Positions 59,751 through 64,000 of a stretch of DNA of 64,000 bases are shown here, piece by piece. The stretch lies in NCBI RefSeq assembly GCF_004000275.1, contig NZ_RCIP01000001.1, positions 736,749-800,748 of the forward strand, in the 5' to 3' direction. How positions within the stretch are numbered: position 1 is the first letter of the stretch; each line of letters starts with the position of its first letter. Both the position numbers and the translations under genes were made by a program. This DNA comes from Saccharospirillum alexandrii (GTDB lineage: Bacteria > Pseudomonadota > Gammaproteobacteria > Pseudomonadales > Natronospirillaceae). The notes beneath the pieces were generated by a model. It made no database searches and was not told the origin of the DNA. It worked only from the letters and a program-made list of their open reading frames with translations.

Positions 59751-60788
59751 TCAGGGACAGGGGTTAGGCTGACGCTGATGCACGGCTTCAATATCCGCCA
59801 GCACCGGGTCCGACAACACCAGACTTTCACTGTCGATGTTGCTCTTTAACTGCGCCATGCTGGTCGCACCGATGATATTACTGGTTACAAATTGACGGCT
59901 GGTCACGTAGGCGAGCGCCATCTGGGCCGGGTCAAGGCCGTGGTCACGCGCAACCTGTACGTAGTCGGCTGTTGCTGCAAAGCCCTGGGCGTTGTTATAG
60001 CGCTGAAAACGCTCAAACAAGGTCAGGCGGGCACCTTCAGGGCGCTGGCCATCCAGATACTTGCCCGCCAGCATACCAAACGCCAGCGGCGAATAGGCCA
60101 GCAAACCAACCTGCTCGCGACAGGCGAATTCAGCCAGGCCCACTTCAAAACTGCGGTTGAGCAGATTATAGGGGTTTTGAATGCTGTCGATACGCGGCAG
60201 CCCCGCACGCTCGCTCAAGCGCAAATACTCAGCCACACCCCAGGGCGTTTCATTGGAAACACCAATGCGCCGTACTTTGCCTTCCTGCACCAGTTCGTTC
60301 AGGGCGGACAGGCTTTCTTCGATACTCACAGCCGCTTCGTTTGCATCCAGCCCCTGAAACCCAAGCTTGCCAAAGAAGTTGGTGCTGCGATCAGGCCAGT
60401 GCAGTTGATACAGGTCGATGTAGTCAGTCTGCAATCGGCGTAAGCTGGCTTCACAGGCTTGTTTGATGTGTTCCCGCGATAAAGTGGGGCCGCCGCGAAT
60501 GTAGTCGAAATCTCCCCGTGAGATGGCCTTGGTGGCCAGCACAACCCGGTCACGTTGGCCTCGCTGCTTAAACCAGGTGCCGATGTATTCTTCAGTTCGG
60601 CCATAGGTCTCAGCCTTGGGAGGGACCGGATACATTTCGGCGGCGTCAAAAAAATTGATGTCACGCTCCAGCGCGTAATCCATCTGCTCGTGCGCTTCGG
60701 CTTCGGTATTCTGCTGCCCCCAGGTCATTGTACCCAGTGCAATGCTCGACACCTTGATGCCGGAGCGGCCTAATTCTCTGTATTCCAT
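59751..60788 (-). CDS. tas: Aldo/keto reductase, Tas-like
   Basis: A 345-residue NADP(H)-dependent aldo/keto reductase (E. coli Tas: 346). The barrel has the Asp-Tyr-Lys-His catalytic set in 'INFFDAAEMYPVPPKAETYG', 'VVLATKAISRG' and 'YIDLYQLHWPDRSTNFFGKLG'. 'IGVSNETPWGVAEYLRL' and 'RLTLFERFQRYNNAQGF' also match Tas closely. In E. coli Tas can complement a tyrosine auxotroph, but the natural substrate is unclear. It is divergent from the gene at 60871. Confidence 0.9.
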   Translation of the reverse strand: MEYRELGRSGIKVSSIALGTMTWGQQNTEAEAHEQMDYALERDINFFDAAEMYPVPPKAETYGRTEEYIGTWFKQRGQRDRVVLATKAISRGDFDYIRGGPTLSREHIKQACEASLRRLQTDYIDLYQLHWPDRSTNFFGKLGFQGLDANEAAVSIEESLSALNELVQEGKVRRIGVSNETPWGVAEYLRLSERAGLPRIDSIQNPYNLLNRSFEVGLAEFACREQVGLLAYSPLAFGMLAGKYLDGQRPEGARLTLFERFQRYNNAQGFAATADYVQVARDHGLDPAQMALAYVTSRQFVTSNIIGATSMAQLKSNIDSESLVLSDPVLADIEAVHQRQPNPCP

Positions 60789-60808
60789 GAATTACCCTAT
60801 TCTGTGCA

Positions 60809-60836
60809 TTTAGATTCGCCAGTAAGGGTCTATAAT
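60809..60836 (+). promoter_or_regulatory. Possible sigma-70 promoter of the 60871 gene
   Basis: TTTAGA (60809-60814), a 16-base spacer and a perfect TATAAT (60831-60836), 34 bases before the ATG at 60871. Confidence 0.45.
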
Positions 60837-60870
60837 AGGGGCACATTCAACCCAATTCGATGGGAAAAGC

Positions 60871-61212
60871 ATGTCACGCAGAAAAAAGAGTCGTTCGCTG
60901 AAGGACCGGCTCGGCATTAAAACCGGGTCCAAGAAAACCTTTATCAGCAAAGGCGACAAGGGCAAGATCCCCAGCAAAAACCGTTTGGCCAAGCACAAGA
61001 ACCGCAGCAAGTCGGCCTATGCGAAGTTTCTGGAAGAAAACAGAGGCAAAGACACCAGCGCGGGGCAGCCTCCGGTCAAGCCAACCGTCGAAAGTACCGT
61101 CGACCCGAAATCCGCTCAATATCCGAAGTCAGAACCACTCGATGACCTGGATACGGCAGATTTTGACGAATTGAGTGGTGACGAACTGCTCGACCGTTTC
61201 GAGCGGAGCTAA
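60871..61212 (+). CDS. Hypothetical protein with basic N half and acidic C half (YihI-like layout)
   Basis: A 113-residue protein with no membrane segment. Residues 1-50 are strongly basic ('MSRRKKSRSLKDRLGIKTG', 'NRLAKHKNRSKSAYAKF'). The C-terminal 35 residues are acidic ('DDLDTADFDELSGDELLDRF'). This layout, with a lysine- and arginine-rich start, recalls the Der GTPase activator YihI, but the similarity is only in general character and I would not assign the name. It may bind RNA, DNA or a GTPase. A likely promoter lies at 60809-60836. The next gene starts 4 bases after its stop. Confidence 0.7.
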   Translation: MSRRKKSRSLKDRLGIKTGSKKTFISKGDKGKIPSKNRLAKHKNRSKSAYAKFLEENRGKDTSAGQPPVKPTVESTVDPKSAQYPKSEPLDDLDTADFDELSGDELLDRFERS

Positions 61213-61216
61213 TCCC

Positions 61217-61783
61217 ATGCGACTGCTCAGTCAGGCCTGGTTGGCCCTCGGGCTGCTGATCGTCACTCCGCTGGCCAGCGCCGAAGATTTCGGCGTTGCC
61301 AATTGGGGGCAGAACGCCATGGCGGTTCGCGACCTGGAACAGCGCCCTAACCTGACCCCGCTGACCGAACGCGATTACCTCATCTACGAGGCCAGTTTAC
61401 CGGGCATCCACCGCACACGCCTGATCTATCAATTTGAAGACGGCCGGCTGGAAACCGGTCGATTTATCTTCAGCGTTGCCCCGGAAAGCCCAACGAGTAC
61501 CTGGCTCGACCAATTCGAGACGGTTCGCGCCCTGATCACCCAGCAGTATGGCGAACCGGCTCAACAACAGGTTCTACAGCCGGCAGGATCGGCCAATAAC
61601 CCGCCAGACAACTGGTCTGATGCGCTGCAGCGGGATGCCATCATTCTGAAAACCCAGTGGCGCACAGACCAGACGCTGATTACCCAGCAACTCGCCTGGA
61701 ATGGAAGCCGCCCCCACCATCAGATCATCTACCTCCCAGCCAATGGTGTAGACCTGTCTGACTTGGGGGCCAGCCCGTTTTGA
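61217..61783 (+). CDS. Hypothetical secreted protein
   Basis: A 188-residue protein with a Sec signal peptide ('WLALGLLIVTPLASA', cleavage near residue 22). The mature part has no cysteines or known motif; it contains 'YLIYEASLPGIHRTRLIYQFEDGRL' and 'FETVRALITQQYGEPAQQQ', suggesting a mixed alpha/beta domain. The function is unknown. The ATG at 61217 is 4 bases after the preceding stop, and its own stop overlaps the start of the DUF1624 gene, so the three genes likely form one operon. Confidence 0.75.
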   Translation: MRLLSQAWLALGLLIVTPLASAEDFGVANWGQNAMAVRDLEQRPNLTPLTERDYLIYEASLPGIHRTRLIYQFEDGRLETGRFIFSVAPESPTSTWLDQFETVRALITQQYGEPAQQQVLQPAGSANNPPDNWSDALQRDAIILKTQWRTDQTLITQQLAWNGSRPHHQIIYLPANGVDLSDLGASPF

Positions 61784-62523
61784 CCACGATCTCTGAGACA
61801 GGTCAACCCGCCTGGGCGCAGACTCATGAACGCCGGCTGATCAGCATCGACCAGATGCGTGCCCTGGCACTGGTGTTAATGGCCGTGTTTCATTTTGGCT
61901 ACGATCTGAGTGTCTTTGGCTACTTGAGCTTCGATGCAAAAGCGCCCTTTTGGGCTATCTTTCGCAGCATCATTGTTACCCTGTTCTTTCTCAGCGTGGG
62001 GGCCAGCCTGGTATTGGCGAACGCTCATGGCATTCGCTGGCGGGCTTTCTGGGTACGGGAAGCCAGAATACTGGCCGGGGCATTGACCTTCAGTGTTGCT
62101 ACCTTTTTTTTCTATCCCGGCAACTGGATCTGGTTTGGTGTGCTTCACTTTATCGCCGTCGCCAGCCTGCTGGCGCTGCCATTGCTTTTTACCCCGCGCC
62201 TTGCCCTGTTAGCGGGTGTCACCATCATCGCCCTGTTCAACCTGACCGACTGGTTCAATCTGGCTCCCTTGTATCAGGCATTACGCGCCCCGTTGAATCT
62301 GCCAGACGGAACCATGGATCTTACGCGCCTGATTCCCTGGCTGGGCATGGTTTATATTGGCATTTACCTCGGTCATCAGCGTTTATTTGGCATCAGACAA
62401 TTGCCATTTCTGCCGACCAGCGGCCCCTTTATCTGGCTCAGCCGACACAGCCTTGGTTTCTACATGATTCACCAGATTCCTCTCTACGGCCTGGCCTGGC
62501 TGATTTATCTACTGCTTGGCTAG
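61780..62523 (+). CDS. DUF1624 family membrane protein (heparan-alpha-glucosaminide N-acetyltransferase-like)
   Basis: A 247-residue inner membrane protein with about seven hydrophobic segments. The start 'RRLISIDQMRALALVLMAVFHFGYDLSVFG' with the early Asp and the His in the first helix is typical of DUF1624 proteins, related to a eukaryotic acetyltransferase that works across the membrane; here the His could be the acyl carrier. 'VGASLVLANAHGIRWRAF' and 'IPWLGMVYIGIYLGHQRLF' are further family segments. It starts with TTG overlapping the previous stop (TTGA). Confidence 0.82.
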   Translation: MTTISETGQPAWAQTHERRLISIDQMRALALVLMAVFHFGYDLSVFGYLSFDAKAPFWAIFRSIIVTLFFLSVGASLVLANAHGIRWRAFWVREARILAGALTFSVATFFFYPGNWIWFGVLHFIAVASLLALPLLFTPRLALLAGVTIIALFNLTDWFNLAPLYQALRAPLNLPDGTMDLTRLIPWLGMVYIGIYLGHQRLFGIRQLPFLPTSGPFIWLSRHSLGFYMIHQIPLYGLAWLIYLLLG

Positions 62524-62525
62524 GC

Positions 62526-62807
62526 TTACGCCACCACTTGCCCGCGATACACTCGCTGTGACTGACCGTGTGCATGCACGGCTGGTTTTTCCCAGTCACT
62601 CAGCTCGAACGGTGCACGCGCCTCAAATTCCGACAATAATGCATTCAGTTTTGCATCCTTATCGTTGCGATAGCGGGTCAGAATCGCCAGATCCTGCGTC
62701 GACGTGATGCGAATGTCATCACCGTAAATGGCGCGAATGCGTTTGCGAATATTCTGCAGCGCCCGGTAATTTTCGGGTTTGATCAACCAGTGTTGTTGTT
62801 CTGACAT
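62526..62807 (-). CDS. Hypothetical protein, 93 residues
   Basis: A small protein starting MSEQQHWLIKPENYRALQNI, rich in Arg and Lys in the first half ('RKRIRAIYGDDIRITS'), with a predicted helix around 45-62 ('RYRNDKDAKLNALLSEFEA'). No family is recognised. AGGAG stands 7 bases before the ATG, which supports a real gene. It runs toward the DUF1624 gene, and their stops are 2 bases apart. Confidence 0.7.
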   Translation of the reverse strand: MSEQQHWLIKPENYRALQNIRKRIRAIYGDDIRITSTQDLAILTRYRNDKDAKLNALLSEFEARAPFELSDWEKPAVHAHGQSQRVYRGQVVA

Positions 62808-63003
62808 ACTCGACTCCTGTGCTGAAATTGATTCCGCAAGGCCGACAATAAAGCGATTGCCATGACCGATTATGCAATAAGCTTGCCTGCCCAGAACCTA
62901 CCCTGCCTGGGTATCTACCCGGTTAATAAAGCCCCACATTGATGCACGCTTTGCCTGAAAGCCTCAACTTGGCGCTTGACCGTCACGCTCTGGCGAAGCA
63001 AAT

Positions 63004-63030
63004 AAAAAAGCCCGATCGATGATCGGGCTT
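63004..63030 (-). terminator. Terminator after the acyl-CoA synthetase gene
   Basis: Ten-base stem AAGCCCGATC/GATCGGGCTT with loop GAT; on the minus strand a run of six T follows. It lies 41 bases after the stop codon. Confidence 0.85.
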
Positions 63031-63070
63031 ATTGATGATTGTGTTCGTTAAGACGCGGAGAAAGGTCGTA

Positions 63071-64000
63071 CTAACCGGTCACGGTCTCGTCTTCCCAAAA
63101 CACTTTACCGGCCGACACGTTCGCCAGACGATCCTGATACTGACGCTCAAGGTCGGCTCGCTTCAGCTTCAATGTTGGCGTTAGCAGACCGTTTTCTATG
63201 CTCCATAGGTCATCCGCCACCAGAATGCCATCGAGGCGCTGGTGTGATTCCAGTCCGGCATTAACGGCCGACAACGTATGCTGCAGCGAAGCCCTCAGTG
63301 GTTCCCGGTCAGACTTGCGCAAATGCTCGGCCATTACCACCACAGCCACCGGTTGCGTGCGACCACTGCCCATCAGACAAACCTGTTCGATGTCAGGATT
63401 GCCCGCCAGCTGACTTTCTATGGGAACCGGGGCAACATACTTGCCCTTGGCGGTTTTGAATTCTTCTTTCAACCGCCCCACGATGGTGTAGGATCCATCC
63501 GGGTTTTTAATGGCCTTGTCGCCGGTTTTAAACCAGCCGTCTTCAAATGAATCGGCCGTCGCTTCCGGGTTTTTGTAGTAGGATTCGAAGACGGTGTCGC
63601 CACGAACCTGCATCTCGCCCTGCTCGCTGAGGCGAATATCGAGGCAATCAATGGGCACCCCGATGGTGCCCAGCCGGTCTTTTCGAAACGGCATATTGGT
63701 GGTCGACAAGCCAGCCGTTTCCGTCATGCCCCAGGCTTCACAGATGGGAATGCCCAGCCGGTAGTACCAGTGCAAGGTGCTGGGTGAGATGGGCGCCGAA
63801 CCCGATCCAAAAATACGCACCGAATTCAAGCCCAACCCCTGACGAATTTTCTTCGCAACGAGTTTGCCAAGCAGCGGAATACCTAACAATTTTTGGAGCT
63901 TTTGTTCCGGCATTTTCTCATGCACCCCAGCCTGAAAGCGCACCCAAAGCCGCGGCACCGACAAGAAGGCCGTCGGCTGTGCTACTTTCAAATCGTCGAC
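63071..64000 (-). CDS. AMP-dependent long-chain acyl-CoA synthetase (FAA1-like), C-terminal part
   Basis: The gene continues past the window end, so only about 310 C-terminal residues are seen. 'FGSGSAPISPSTLHWYYRLG' and 'ICEAWGMTETAGLSTTN' are the adenylation signature, 'DGWFKTGDKAI' contains the Asp that holds ATP ribose, and 'IVGRLKEEFKTAKGKYVAPVPIE' is the hinge to the C-terminal subdomain with the catalytic Lys region. It activates fatty acids to acyl-CoA. The sequence is closer to the large FAA1-type synthetases than to FadD. A TTG at 63989-63991 is not the true start, as the frame is open to base 64000. Confidence 0.88.
   Translation of the reverse strand, partial: VDDLKVAQPTAFLSVPRLWVRFQAGVHEKMPEQKLQKLLGIPLLGKLVAKKIRQGLGLNSVRIFGSGSAPISPSTLHWYYRLGIPICEAWGMTETAGLSTTNMPFRKDRLGTIGVPIDCLDIRLSEQGEMQVRGDTVFESYYKNPEATADSFEDGWFKTGDKAIKNPDGSYTIVGRLKEEFKTAKGKYVAPVPIESQLAGNPDIEQVCLMGSGRTQPVAVVVMAEHLRKSDREPLRASLQHTLSAVNAGLESHQRLDGILVADDLWSIENGLLTPTLKLKRADLERQYQDRLANVSAGKVFWEDETVTG

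Overview
The window looks like a core chromosomal segment of a gammaproteobacterium with moderately high GC, on the Pseudomonas/Oceanospirillales side of the class. The evidence is gene order. It has the blocks bpt-infA / clpA-clpS / cspD-icd, nudJ-mnmA-hflD-purB-roxA, the TCA block gltA // sdhCDAB-sucAB-lpdA-sucCD, and topA - fadA-fadB - uup - slt. The last of these resembles the Pseudomonas arrangement. FabV-type enoyl reductase, type II citrate synthase, YfaZ, CheV, PilZ and DUF5610 proteins fit a marine Oceanospirillales-like host; assignment to Saccharospirillaceae or Reinekea relatives is only an inference. I see no tRNA, rRNA, CRISPR array, insertion sequence or intact prophage.

Layout. 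1-5.7 kb: end of a probable arginyl-tRNA-protein transferase gene, infA, clpS-clpA (N-degron proteolysis), a 0.7-kb non-coding stretch rich in short hairpins, cspD and icd. 5.8-13.6 kb: rluE, fabV, then nudJ-mnmA-hflD-purB-roxA and a small lytic transglycosylase. 13.7-19.5 kb: small conserved proteins, YfaZ, htpG, a UMF1-family transporter and a DUF599 membrane protein. 19.6-32.7 kb: nearly a complete TCA cycle region on the minus strand (sdhCDAB, sucAB-lpdA, sucCD), with hairpins separating sub-operons, and divergent gltA. 32.7-44.4 kb: topA, three small conserved genes, fadA-fadB behind tandem PsrA-like operators, two unknown genes and uup. 44.5-50.9 kb: an RND efflux adaptor/permease pair and slt. 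50.9-64 kb: MOSC protein, cheV, a lipoprotein and DUF6436-like pair, a glutaredoxin-like protein, a DUF5610 protein divergent from a LysR regulator, yajG, yaaA, gloB, a PilZ protein, tas, a three-gene run of small and membrane proteins, and the 3' part of an acyl-CoA synthetase gene.

Functionally the window links central carbon oxidation (icd, gltA, sdh, suc) and fatty acid handling (fadAB, fabV, acyl-CoA synthetase) with protein quality control (ClpAS, HtpG), translation and tRNA/rRNA modification (infA, rluE, mnmA, roxA, uup) and cell wall turnover (slt and the small transglycosylase).

The parts least explained by standard annotation are: the hairpin-rich segment between clpS and cspD (possible remnant of a group II intron or another structured RNA), the tail of rluE reading antisense through the fabV terminator, the tandem PsrA-like boxes before fadBA, and a perfect T-N11-A dyad before the lysR gene. 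I found no clear new defence or biosynthetic system.
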